A DNA stretch of 64,000 nucleotides, taken from positions 37,309 to 101,308 of the forward strand of contig NZ_CACSJA010000021.1 in NCBI RefSeq assembly GCF_902706035.1, read 5' to 3'. Shown here one piece after another: positions 26,690 to 35,264 of the stretch. The stretch is from Pantoea sp. 18069. Lineage in GTDB: Bacteria > Pseudomonadota > Gammaproteobacteria > Burkholderiales > Burkholderiaceae_C. The translations under genes were made by a program, and so were the position numbers. A model generated the notes under the pieces. The model made no database searches and was not told the DNA's origin. It saw nothing but the letters and a program-made list of their open reading frames with translations. The first letter of the stretch is position 1, and each line of letters begins with the position of its first letter.

Positions 26690-27682
26690 ATGACCACGCC
26701 CACCTTCCTCCCTTCCCGCCGCTCTGTCGCCCTGACGCTTGCCGCCTTCGCCGCCCTGGGCGCGAGCGCGGCCCACGCCGAGTACCCTGACAGGCCCATC
26801 AAGCTCATCGTCCCGTTCGCGGCCAGCGGCTCGACCGACCTGGCTGCGCGCCTGATCGGCGAATACGCAAGCCGCGTGCTGGGCCAGGCGATCGTCATCG
26901 AGAACCGCGCCGGCGCGGGCGGCTCGCTGGGCATGGACATGGTCGCGAAGTCCAAGCCCGACGGCTATACGCTGGGCATGGCCACCATGAGCACGCACGG
27001 CTCGAATGTCGCGGCCTATGGCAGCCGGCTCAAGTACGACCCTATCAAGGACTTCGTGCCCGTGAGCAATGTGGCCACGGTGCCCAGCGTGCTGGCCGTC
27101 ACGGCCAAGTTCCCGGCGAAGAACATGGCGGACTTTCTCGCGCTCGCCAAGAGCGAGCCGGGCAAGATCACTTTCGCTTCGCCGGGCACCGGGTCGCTGG
27201 GCCACTCCAACGTCGAGTACTTCTCGAGCATGGCCAAGATCCAGTTGCTGCACGTGCCCTACAAGGGTTCGGGCATGGCGCTCAACGACGCCATCGCGGG
27301 CCAGGTGGACGCGATCACCGACAACCTGCCTTCGGCGCTGTCGCATATCAAGGCCGGACGCCTGCATGCGCTGGCCGTGCTCTCGGACAAGCGCTCGCCC
27401 GCGCTGCCTGATGTGCCCACCTATGGCGAGCTGGGCTTCCCGCAGATGGGCAACGGCGGCTGGTTTGGCGTCGTCGCACCCGCGGGCACGCCTGCGGCCA
27501 TCGTCAAGAAGCTCAACCAGGCGATTCACACGGCGATGAAGGAACCCGACTTCATCAGCAAGATGGAAGAGGCCGGCGCGACGCTCATTCCCAACACCTC
27601 GGCGCAGTTCCAGGCCCAGATCGAACAGGCCGTGCTGCGCTACAAGAACGTCGCCAAGGTCGCGAAGATTTCGGTGGAGTAA
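26690..27682 (+). CDS. Bug-family tripartite tricarboxylate transporter receptor
   Basis: 330 aa from ATG 26690; an in-frame TTG at 26681 is possible but less likely. The signal peptide ends at AHA (about residue 25). Bug blocks: YPDRPIKLIVPFAASGSTD, IENRAGAGGSLG, VPYKGSGMALNDAIAGQVD and VAPAGTP. It sits two bases before the N-formylglutamate amidohydrolase gene, so the pair is an operon. The ligand may therefore be an N-formyl or related dicarboxylate (inference). Confidence 0.92.
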   Translation: MTTPTFLPSRRSVALTLAAFAALGASAAHAEYPDRPIKLIVPFAASGSTDLAARLIGEYASRVLGQAIVIENRAGAGGSLGMDMVAKSKPDGYTLGMATMSTHGSNVAAYGSRLKYDPIKDFVPVSNVATVPSVLAVTAKFPAKNMADFLALAKSEPGKITFASPGTGSLGHSNVEYFSSMAKIQLLHVPYKGSGMALNDAIAGQVDAITDNLPSALSHIKAGRLHALAVLSDKRSPALPDVPTYGELGFPQMGNGGWFGVVAPAGTPAAIVKKLNQAIHTAMKEPDFISKMEEAGATLIPNTSAQFQAQIEQAVLRYKNVAKVAKISVE

Positions 27683-27684
27683 GA

Positions 27685-28563
27685 ATGCAGGACACGTCTG
27701 CCATGTTTTTGCTGCACACGCCGGGCGGCGCCGCCATTCCGCTGGTCTGCGACTCGCCCCACAGCGGCGTGCAATACCCCGAAGACTTCGGCCATGCAGT
27801 GCCGCGCGCGCTGCTGCGCGCCGCCGAAGACACCCATGTCGAAGCGCTCTGGGGCGCGGCGCCTGAGCTGGGCGCGACGCTGGTCGAAGCGCTTTTCCCG
27901 CGCAGCTATCTGGACCTGAACCGCACGCTCGACGACATCGACCCGAGCCTGCTCGCTGCCCCCTGGCCCACGCCGCTGTCGCCCAGCGAGAAGACACGCA
28001 TAGGCTCGGGCCTGGTGTGGCGCACGGTCAAGAACACGCCCATCTACGACCGGCTGCTGCCCGTGGCCGAAGTGCGCCAGCGCATCGCGCGCTGCTACCA
28101 GCCCTACCACCAGGCCCTGGCCGCGGCCGTGCAAAGCACCTACCTGCGCTTTGGCGCCGTGTGGCACCTGAACCTGCACTCCATGCCCAACAACGCCTAC
28201 GAGCGCCTCCAGATCAAGAGCGACAAGCCGCTGGCCGACTTCGTTCTCGGCGACCGCGACGGCACGACCTGCGAGCCGGCGTTCGTCGCGCTGGTCGAGG
28301 AATACCTGCGCGGCTGCGGCTACACCGTGGCGCGCAACGACCCCTACAAGGGCGTGCAGCTGATCGCCAAGATCGGCCAGCCCGCGCTGCAGCGCCACAG
28401 CATGCAGATCGAGATCCGCCGCCCCATCTACATGGACGAGGACTCGCGCGAGCGCAATGCCAATTTCGAGGTGGTGCGCAATGACATCACGGGCCTGCTC
28501 AAGACCATGGCGGGGTACTTCGAGGCGCATCCGGCGCTGCAGCGGGCTGCCGACGCGGCTTGA
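27685..28563 (+). CDS. N-formylglutamate amidohydrolase (HutG-type)
   Basis: 292 aa. Conserved family blocks are visible: CDSPHSG near the start, EDTHVEALWG, FPRSYLDLNR, WHLNLHSMPN, and RHSMQIEIRRPIYMDE. The enzyme is metal-dependent and releases formate from N-formylglutamate, the last step of one histidine-degradation route. No other hut genes are nearby. Pairing with a Bug receptor and a divergent LysR gene suggests use on an imported N-acylated amino acid instead. Confidence 0.88.
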   Translation: MQDTSAMFLLHTPGGAAIPLVCDSPHSGVQYPEDFGHAVPRALLRAAEDTHVEALWGAAPELGATLVEALFPRSYLDLNRTLDDIDPSLLAAPWPTPLSPSEKTRIGSGLVWRTVKNTPIYDRLLPVAEVRQRIARCYQPYHQALAAAVQSTYLRFGAVWHLNLHSMPNNAYERLQIKSDKPLADFVLGDRDGTTCEPAFVALVEEYLRGCGYTVARNDPYKGVQLIAKIGQPALQRHSMQIEIRRPIYMDEDSRERNANFEVVRNDITGLLKTMAGYFEAHPALQRAADAA

Positions 28564-28569
28564 AAGCCC

Positions 28570-29199
28570 TCAGGCGCTGATCGCCGTGCGCAAGGCCACC
28601 CCATCACGGCCCGGGTCGGCGCCGCCATGCAGTCCATCGGCCTGCACCTGCACGCCATGGACCCAGCCAATGGTGTAGTTGTACGGGTTGCGTCCCACGC
28701 TGTAGCCCTCGGCTTCCAGCTCGCGCGTCGTGTAGCGCGGAATGCGGTTGCAGACGTCGATGGAATTGCTGGTGGAGGAAAAGCGCGGGGCCGCAACAGC
28801 CGTCTGCATTTCCATGCCATGGTCAATGACGTTGAGCAGCACCTGCAGCACGCCCATTGCAATCTGCGTGCCGCCGGGCGCGCCCAGCACCATGTCGAGC
28901 GCGCTGTCCTTGAACGTCATCGTCAGGCACGAGGACGTGAAGCGGCTCTTGCCGGGCTGGATGCTGCCCGCGCGGCCCGGGCGCGGATCGAACACGCCCA
29001 TGCAGCCGTTGTAGAGAAAGCCCATGCCCGGCGTGATCACGCCCGAAGGCATGGCCAGGGAATGCGTCATCGAGACCGCGTTGCCGTGGCTATAGGGCGT
29101 GGCAGCAAGTTCTGCTCCCATGCTGTGGCGCCCGCTTTTCCCGAACTGCCGCTCCTGCCAGTGGGTGCTGGATGCCAACAGCGGGCATTTTTCTGACAT
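28570..29199 (-). pseudogene. Gamma-glutamyltransferase C-terminal fragment
   Basis: From about 29105 down the frame is recognisable as the small subunit of gamma-glutamyltransferase: HGNAVSMTHSLAMPSGVITPG, GFLYNGCMGVFDPRPGRAG, GKSRFTSSCLTMTF, DMVLGAPGG. The large subunit and the catalytic threonine with its self-cleavage site, which should directly precede this segment, are missing. The first 30 residues of the frame (MSEKCPLLAS and onward) do not belong to the family. It is a 5'-deleted remnant, convergent with the amidohydrolase and six bases from it. Confidence 0.82.
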
Positions 29200-29221
29200 C
29201 GATTCGCGTTGTGGTCTGATT

Positions 29222-29238
29222 AATTGGTACTACCAATT
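29222..29238. promoter_or_regulatory. LldR/PdhR-type operator O1
   Basis: AATTGGTA-C-TACCAATT, a perfect palindrome matching the AATTGGT-N3-ACCAATT pattern bound by LldR and PdhR of the FadR/GntR family. It lies 269 bases before lldP. A second copy is at 29346. Confidence 0.82.
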
Positions 29239-29345
29239 TAAAAAAGTCGTGTGTTTTTGGTGTGAGTAAGTGTTTTCCCTATGTGTGAATACGGTGAAAA
29301 GCTGAAAGATCACGCATCTTGCGGTGGGGTGTTGAATTTTTGGTG

Positions 29346-29364
29346 AAATTGGTCTAACCAATTT
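29346..29364. promoter_or_regulatory. LldR/PdhR-type operator O2
   Basis: AAATTGGT-CTA-ACCAATTT, centred about 125 bases from O1. In E. coli the lldPRD operon is also controlled by LldR through two such sites flanking the promoter. The lldP promoter is expected between or near these sites. Confidence 0.82.
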
Positions 29365-29506
29365 AAGCCGCTTCTACCCCGAGACACTGCGAAAAGTAAA
29401 CAGCGCCTTCTGTTCAGCCAGACAGCCCGGCTTGAGATCCTGAATTGGCGCAAGAAGCAAACGCAAGGGCTGGCTGCGCCCTTTCAATAAACCTAGAGAC
29501 ACCGGC

Positions 29507-31177
29507 ATGCAAACCATCTGGCAACAGAATTACGACCCTGCGGGGAACATCTGGATTTCGGCGCTCATTGCGCTGATTCCCATCGTCTTTTTCTTTCTGG
29601 CACTGACAAGGTTCAGACTCAAGGGCTACCAGGCCGGCACCGGGACCGTGGTGCTGGCCATGGGCGTGGCACTGCTGTTCTACAAGATGCCCGTGAGCGC
29701 CGCGCTGGCTTCGGCCGTGTATGGCTTCTTCTATGGTCTGTGGCCCATTGCCTGGATCATCGTGGCGGCGGTGTTTCTCTACAAGATCTCGGTCAAGACG
29801 GGGCAGTTCGACGTCATTCGCTCATCCATCCTGGCGGTTACGCCCGACCAGCGGCTGCAGCTGATACTGGTGGGCTTCTGCTTCGGCGCTTTCCTTGAAG
29901 GCGCTGCCGGCTTTGGCGCGCCCGTGGCGATCACGGCCGCACTGCTGGTGGGCATGGGCTTCAAGCCGCTGTACGCGGCCGGCCTGTGCCTGATCGCCAA
30001 CACGGCGCCCGTGGCCTTTGGCGCCATGGGTATCCCCATCATCGTCGCCGGACAGGTCTCGGGCCTGGACACTTTCGCGATCAGTCAGATGGCGGGCCGC
30101 CAGCTGCCGTTGATGACCGTGATCGTGCTGTTCTGGCTGATGGCCATCATGGATGGCTGGCGCGGCGTCAAGGAAACCTGGCCTGCGGTGCTGGTCGGTG
30201 GCGGCACGTTCGCGGTGGTGCAGTTCCTCACGGCGAACTACATCGGCCCCGAACTGCCCGACATCACCTCGGCCATCGTTTCGCTGGTGGCACTGACGGC
30301 CTTTCTCAAGGTCTGGCAGCCCAAGCGCATCTTCCGTTTTGCGCCCGAAGCGGGCAGTGCCGTCGTGCCCGCGCCCGCGGTATCGGGCCCTGCGTTGACC
30401 ATCGGTGCCATCGTCAAGGCCTGGTCGCCGTTCCTCATTCTCACGGCCATGGTGACGCTCTGGAGCATCAAGCCATTCAAGGCACTGTTTGCCACGGGAG
30501 GGGCGCTGGCTTCCTCGGTGATCAATATCCCCGTGCCTTTCCTGCACAACCTGGTCGAGAAGGCCCCGCCCGTCGTGGCGGCCGCCGCACCCTATGGCGC
30601 GACCTACACTTTCAACTGGCTGCTGGCCACCGGCACGGCCATCCTGATCGCGGCGCTGATCAACATCGCTTTCACGCGCCTGTCGCCGGCCAAGGCCGTG
30701 GCCACGCTGGGCGAGACCCTCAAGGAACTGGCGGTGCCGATCTACTCCATCGGCATGGTGCTGGCCTTTGCCTTCATCGCCAACTACTCGGGCCTGTCGG
30801 CAACGCTGGCGCTGGCACTGGCGCACACGGGCCAGGCATTCACCTTCTTCTCGCCTTTCCTGGGCTGGATAGGCGTGTTCCTGACGGGCTCGGACACCTC
30901 GGCCAACGCGCTGTTCGGCGCGCTGCAAGCCACGACCGCGCAGCAGCTGGGCCTGCCCCCGGTGCTCACCGTGACGGCCAACACCACGGGCGGAGTGACG
31001 GGCAAGATGATCTCGCCCCAGTCGATTGCCATTGCCTGCGCCGCGGTGGGACTTGCCGGGCGCGAGTCCGACCTGTTCCGCTTCACGGTCAAGCACAGCC
31101 TGATTTTCGCGACCATGATCGGAGTGATCACCACGCTGCAAGCCTATGTGTTTCCGTGGATGATTCCAGGTCATTGA
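29507..31177 (+). CDS. lldP: L-lactate permease
   Basis: 556 aa, the normal length of LctP/LldP permeases, with about a dozen hydrophobic segments. Family blocks include GAFLEGAAGFGAPVAITAAL, APVAFGAMGIPI, GWIGVFLTGSDTSANALFG and NTTGGVTGKMISPQSIAIA. It imports L-lactate (and often glycolate or D-lactate) with protons. It is the first gene of lldP-lldR-lldD, preceded by two LldR-type operators. Confidence 0.95.
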   Translation: MQTIWQQNYDPAGNIWISALIALIPIVFFFLALTRFRLKGYQAGTGTVVLAMGVALLFYKMPVSAALASAVYGFFYGLWPIAWIIVAAVFLYKISVKTGQFDVIRSSILAVTPDQRLQLILVGFCFGAFLEGAAGFGAPVAITAALLVGMGFKPLYAAGLCLIANTAPVAFGAMGIPIIVAGQVSGLDTFAISQMAGRQLPLMTVIVLFWLMAIMDGWRGVKETWPAVLVGGGTFAVVQFLTANYIGPELPDITSAIVSLVALTAFLKVWQPKRIFRFAPEAGSAVVPAPAVSGPALTIGAIVKAWSPFLILTAMVTLWSIKPFKALFATGGALASSVINIPVPFLHNLVEKAPPVVAAAAPYGATYTFNWLLATGTAILIAALINIAFTRLSPAKAVATLGETLKELAVPIYSIGMVLAFAFIANYSGLSATLALALAHTGQAFTFFSPFLGWIGVFLTGSDTSANALFGALQATTAQQLGLPPVLTVTANTTGGVTGKMISPQSIAIACAAVGLAGRESDLFRFTVKHSLIFATMIGVITTLQAYVFPWMIPGH

Positions 31178-31195
31178 AAAACCGAAACGTCCCAC

Positions 31196-31954
31196 ATGCG
31201 CCTTGCAGATCATGTCGTCGAGAAACTGCTTGCCCTGGTGCAGGCCCGCGGAGTGCAGCCCGGCCAGCGGCTGCCCGCGGAAAGGCTGCTGGCCGCTGAA
31301 CTGGGCGTGTCGCGCACCTCGGTGCGCGAGGCCATACAGAAGCTGACCAGCCAGGGCGTGCTCTCCACGCGGCGCGGCGACGGCACCTATGTGCAATCGA
31401 ACGCGCCCGCCGAGTGGCTGCAGGAGGCCATGGGCCCGCTGGCGCGCCTGATCGATTCCGACCAGCACTACCGCTATGACGTGCTGGAGACGCGCCACGC
31501 GCTGGAGTCCAGCACCGCCTGGCTGGCCGCCCAGCGCGCCACGGCAGAGGACAAGGCGCACATCCAGCGCTGCTTCGACGTGATGGTCCAGCACCAGCAG
31601 GACGGCCATTCCGAGCTGGCGGCGCGTGCCGACGCGCAATTCCACCTCGCCATCGCCGAGGCCTCGCACAATCTCGTGCTGGTGCAGGTGATGCACAGCC
31701 TGTTCACCGTGGTCCTGTCCACGGTGGCGCACAACCGCCACGTCATGTTCCGGCTCAGCGCCCCGCATACCGTGCAGGAGCTGACCCTGCAGCACCAGAG
31801 CCTGATGCAGGCCATCCTCGACGGCGACCCGCAGCGGGCGCGTGAATGCATAGGCGAACACCTGGAGCATGTGCGCCTGACCATCCAGCAGCTCGACGAA
31901 GACCAGGCCCGGCGGGAGCGCTCCATGCGACTGCCGCCTTCGGATCTGCCATGA
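31196..31954 (+). CDS. lldR: Lactate-responsive FadR/GntR regulator LldR
   Basis: 252 aa. The winged helix-turn-helix is LPAERLLAAELGVSRTSVRE (about 24-43), followed by the FCD domain with DAQFHLAIAEASHN and related metal/ligand positions. Its place between lldP and lldD, 18 bases after the permease, matches the E. coli operon order. The two palindromes at 29222 and 29346 are the predicted targets; L-lactate should relieve repression. Confidence 0.92.
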   Translation: MRLADHVVEKLLALVQARGVQPGQRLPAERLLAAELGVSRTSVREAIQKLTSQGVLSTRRGDGTYVQSNAPAEWLQEAMGPLARLIDSDQHYRYDVLETRHALESSTAWLAAQRATAEDKAHIQRCFDVMVQHQQDGHSELAARADAQFHLAIAEASHNLVLVQVMHSLFTVVLSTVAHNRHVMFRLSAPHTVQELTLQHQSLMQAILDGDPQRARECIGEHLEHVRLTIQQLDEDQARRERSMRLPPSDLP

Positions 31955-32029
31955 CGCACCGCCCCGAGGCTGCCGGTTGCATGGGCGGCGCGCAGCGCCA
32001 TGAACCACTGACATGAAAAACTTGTGACC

Positions 32030-33175
32030 ATGATCATCTCTTCGACTGCCGACTATCGCGCGGCCGCGCAAAAGCGTCTGCCGCCTTTTCTTTTCCACTA
32101 CATCGACGGCGGCGCCTATGCCGAGCAGACCCTGCGCCGCAATGTCGAAGACCTGGCCGCCGTGGCCCTGCGCCAGCGCGTGCTCAAGGACATGAGCCGG
32201 CTGGACACCAGCATCGAGCTGTTCGGTGAGAAGCTGTCGATTCCCGTCGCGCTGTCGCCCGTGGGGCTGACGGGCATGTACCGGCGCCGGGGTGAAGTGC
32301 AGGCCGCGCGCGCGGCGGATGCGCACGGCATTCCGTTCACCATGTCCACGGTCTCGGTCTGCCCGATCGAGGAGGTGGCTCCCGAGATCAAGCGGCCCAT
32401 GTGGTTCCAGCTCTACGTGCTCAAGGACCGCGGCTTCATGCGCAACGCGCTCGAGCGCGCCCAGGCCGCGGGTTGCACGACCCTGGTCTTCACCGTGGAC
32501 ATGCCCGTGCCCGGCGCGCGCTACCGCGACGCCCATTCCGGCATGAGCGGCCCGAACGCCGCGCTGCGTCGCTACTGGCAGTCGGTGCTGCACCCCCGCT
32601 GGGCCCTGGACGTGGGCCTGCAGGGCCGGCCGCACGATCTGGGCAATATCTCGGCCTATCGCGGCAGCCCCACCGGTTTGCAGGACTACATGGGCTGGCT
32701 GGGCGCCAATTTCGACGCCTCCATTTCGTGGAAAGACCTGGAGTGGATACGCGCGTTCTGGAAGGGCCCGATGGTCATCAAGGGCATCCTCGACCCCGAG
32801 GACGCCAAGGACGCGGTGCGCTTCGGCGCCGACGGCATCGTCGTCTCGAACCATGGCGGCCGCCAGCTCGACGGCGTGCTGTCCTCGGCGCGCGCCCTGC
32901 CGGCCATCGCCGATGCAGTCAAGGGTCAGATCAAGATCCTGGCCGACTCCGGCATACGCAACGGCCTGGACGTGGTCCGCACCATCGCCCTGGGCGCGGA
33001 CGCAGCAATGATTGGCCGGGCGTACATCTATGCGCTGGCAGCCGCCGGAGAGTCCGGCGTCAAGCACCTGCTTGAACTGCTGGAAAAGGAAATGCGCGTG
33101 GCCATGACGCTCACCAGCGTGAGTAAGGTCAGCGACATCACCGGGGAGCTGTTGGTGCGGGAAATGAAGGGCTGA
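32030..33175 (+). CDS. lldD: L-lactate dehydrogenase, FMN-dependent, membrane-associated
   Basis: 381 aa starting at ATG 32030, because the conserved MIISS-x-ADYRAAAQ begins there; the upstream in-frame GTG at 32024 is not needed. Family blocks are FHYIDGGAYAEQTLRRN, LSPVGLTGMYRRRGE, and VVSNHGGRQLD with the catalytic H275, the same number as in the E. coli enzyme. It oxidises L-lactate to pyruvate and passes electrons to quinone. It is the third gene of the lld operon. Confidence 0.95.
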   Translation: MIISSTADYRAAAQKRLPPFLFHYIDGGAYAEQTLRRNVEDLAAVALRQRVLKDMSRLDTSIELFGEKLSIPVALSPVGLTGMYRRRGEVQAARAADAHGIPFTMSTVSVCPIEEVAPEIKRPMWFQLYVLKDRGFMRNALERAQAAGCTTLVFTVDMPVPGARYRDAHSGMSGPNAALRRYWQSVLHPRWALDVGLQGRPHDLGNISAYRGSPTGLQDYMGWLGANFDASISWKDLEWIRAFWKGPMVIKGILDPEDAKDAVRFGADGIVVSNHGGRQLDGVLSSARALPAIADAVKGQIKILADSGIRNGLDVVRTIALGADAAMIGRAYIYALAAAGESGVKHLLELLEKEMRVAMTLTSVSKVSDITGELLVREMKG

Positions 33176-33208
33176 TCGTTCAAAGAGGCTGGCGCTACAC
33201 TGCGCGCC

Positions 33209-35029
33209 ATGTCTACACTTTCGCTCCCCCTGGATAGGCCGCTGGCGCAGGTGCGCAACGGCATGCTGTGCATGGGCCTGCTGCAAGGCCTGCTGGCACT
33301 GGCCCTGGTGCATTCGGGACTGGAGCGCGACTGGCAGGCGCTGGTCCTGCTGCTGATCCTGCAGCCGCCGCTGTTCATGGCGATGACGGTCACGCGCTGG
33401 CGCGATGGCCGGCTGTGGGCCGGCGGCGCCGTGATGGCGGTGGTGGTCGGGGTCATGGCGGGCGGAATGATCTGGGGCCTGCGCCATTCGCCTTGGGAAG
33501 ACAGCCGCGTCTTTGTCTGTCTGGGCGTTGCTGCGTCGCTCTGGTGGTTTGTGGCCTTGCCCTGGTTCCAGGCCTTCATGGCGCATGGCCGCTGGCGTGT
33601 GCCCTATGCCGCGCTGTTCGTGCTGGCCTGGAACAACGCGCTGGTGCTGGCGCTGGCCTCGCTGTGCGTGCAACTGGTGTGGGGTGTGCTGTGGCTATGG
33701 GCCGGCCTGTTCGCGCTGGTCAAGGTCGAGTTCTTTGTCACGCTGTTTTCCGCGCAGTGGTTTGTGTTCGTGGTGACTGGCCTGCTGGGCGGCCTGGGCC
33801 TGTGGCTGGCGCGCACGCAGCAGCGGCCCATCCAGGTGATGCGCCAGACCCTGCTGGCGCTGGGTCGCCTGCTGCTGCCATTACTGGCCTGGGTGCTGGT
33901 GTTCTTTGTACTGGCGCTGGTGTTCACCGGCGTCGAGGGCCTGTGGGCCACGCGCTTTGCCGCCGTGCTGCTGATGGGGGTATTGATCCTGCAGATCTGG
34001 GTCGTGAACGCGGTCTACCAGGACGGCGCGGCCGCCCAGGCGCCGTATGCACGCGTGCTGCGCTGGCTGGTCGATGCCAGCCTGATCGCCATGCCCGTGC
34101 TCGCCACCCTGGCCTGCGTGGCCATAGGCTTGCGCGTGCAGCAATACGGCTGGACGCTGGAGCGCGTCTGGGCCGCCGCCGCGGCCGGCGTGCTGTGGCT
34201 CTATGCCCTGGGCTATGCCTGCGCCGCCGCCCACAGCGTGCGCCAGGGCGCTGCGCGCCCCTGGCTGCAGTGGCTGGCGCCCGTCAATCAGGCCATGTCG
34301 CTGCTGGTGCTGGCCTTGCTGCTGGCGCTGCAAACGCCTGTGCTCGACGGCCAGCGCATCAGCGCTGCCAGCCAGCGCGAACGCCTGCGCGCCGACCCGT
34401 CGCAGGCCACCCTGGAGCGCCTGGTCGATCTGAAATGGCGCCACGGCCCTTACGGCGCCGCCGCGCTCGACGCACTGGCCCAGGACCCCGGTTTTCAGAC
34501 CGGCGAGGCGCGCCAGCGGCTGGACCTGGCACGCGCTTCCACCACGCGCCATGTTGCGACCACGGAACCCCTGCCCAGCGAAAGAGTCGACCTGGCCACG
34601 GCCCAGGAGCGCATCCAGACCCCCGCAGGCATGCAGCGCCCGCAGCCCGATTGGTGGGAGTGGTGGATGCTGCAGGCGAACGAACATTACTGGGCACGAC
34701 AGTGCCTGTCGCCCGGCGCCGATTGTGTGCTGCTGTCAGGGGATTGGGACCAGGATCAGCAGATCGATCACCTGCTGTGCAAGCTCGAGGACCGCGGCAA
34801 CCGCAGGTGCCGGCTCAGCGCGCGCGATGCACAGGGGCAATGGCAGGACCAAGGCACGGTGGTCTGGACCGGTGCGCATACCGCCGAGGAAAATCGCATG
34901 ACGCGCGATCTGTTGCGTGACGGGCGCATCAGCGCCGAACCTCAACGCTGGCCCGAGTGGCATCTGCCCCATCAGGACGCGGCAGGCCACAGCCGTCCAT
35001 TCACGGGCCGCCTGACGCCAGTCCACTGA
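33209..35029 (+). CDS. Multi-spanning membrane protein, DUF4153-like
   Basis: 606 aa. Residues 20-390 contain about ten hydrophobic segments; from about 395 to the end the protein is soluble and charged, with W-rich stretches (DWWEWWML) and a late segment resembling a small globular domain with two cysteine pairs (ARQCLSPGADC; LLCKLEDRGNRRC). The membrane half resembles the DUF4153 family of unknown function. It starts 33 bases after lldD but may have its own promoter. No function can be assigned. Confidence 0.7.
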   Translation: MSTLSLPLDRPLAQVRNGMLCMGLLQGLLALALVHSGLERDWQALVLLLILQPPLFMAMTVTRWRDGRLWAGGAVMAVVVGVMAGGMIWGLRHSPWEDSRVFVCLGVAASLWWFVALPWFQAFMAHGRWRVPYAALFVLAWNNALVLALASLCVQLVWGVLWLWAGLFALVKVEFFVTLFSAQWFVFVVTGLLGGLGLWLARTQQRPIQVMRQTLLALGRLLLPLLAWVLVFFVLALVFTGVEGLWATRFAAVLLMGVLILQIWVVNAVYQDGAAAQAPYARVLRWLVDASLIAMPVLATLACVAIGLRVQQYGWTLERVWAAAAAGVLWLYALGYACAAAHSVRQGAARPWLQWLAPVNQAMSLLVLALLLALQTPVLDGQRISAASQRERLRADPSQATLERLVDLKWRHGPYGAAALDALAQDPGFQTGEARQRLDLARASTTRHVATTEPLPSERVDLATAQERIQTPAGMQRPQPDWWEWWMLQANEHYWARQCLSPGADCVLLSGDWDQDQQIDHLLCKLEDRGNRRCRLSARDAQGQWQDQGTVVWTGAHTAEENRMTRDLLRDGRISAEPQRWPEWHLPHQDAAGHSRPFTGRLTPVH

Positions 35030-35124
35030 GCACGCTTCGATTCCAGGCGGCTGCCTTGGCACAAAAGCACGCGAAGGTGGTCAAGGCCGCGAAGACCAAG
35101 AACTGGCAGCGCTTTCGCTCCGAG

Positions 35125-35225
35125 CGGCTTGCCGTTGAATGTCTTCGACGGGGCTTCCGAGGGCGAACGGGCGCCCGTTCGTCCCTGGCTAGGCTTTGCC
35201 GTCTGGTGGGCCCGCCGAAGGAGAA
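35125..35225. repeat. Dispersed palindromic intergenic repeat
   Basis: A degenerate member of the family seen at 11898 and 49139: CTTCGACGGGGCTTCC, GGGCGAACGGGCGCCCGTTCG (an inner palindrome) and GGGCCCGCCGAAGG. It lies between the convergent membrane-protein and PLP-lyase genes and marks the left edge of a lower-GC stretch. Confidence 0.6.
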
Positions 35226-35264
35226 ATGGAGAGGGACTTGAGGCCGGTTCTCCACGATGCGCGC

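Noticed and set aside
25628..27997. A 789-codon minus-strand frame crossing the LysR gene and the Bug receptor
   Set aside because: It overlaps two well-supported genes in other frames and has no family motif.
29822..33673. A 1283-codon open frame on the minus strand across the lactate operon
   Set aside because: It is antisense to lldP, lldR and lldD, which have clear family motifs. High-GC coding DNA often keeps one antisense frame open. Its sequence is rich in His, Arg and Gln as expected of such a shadow.
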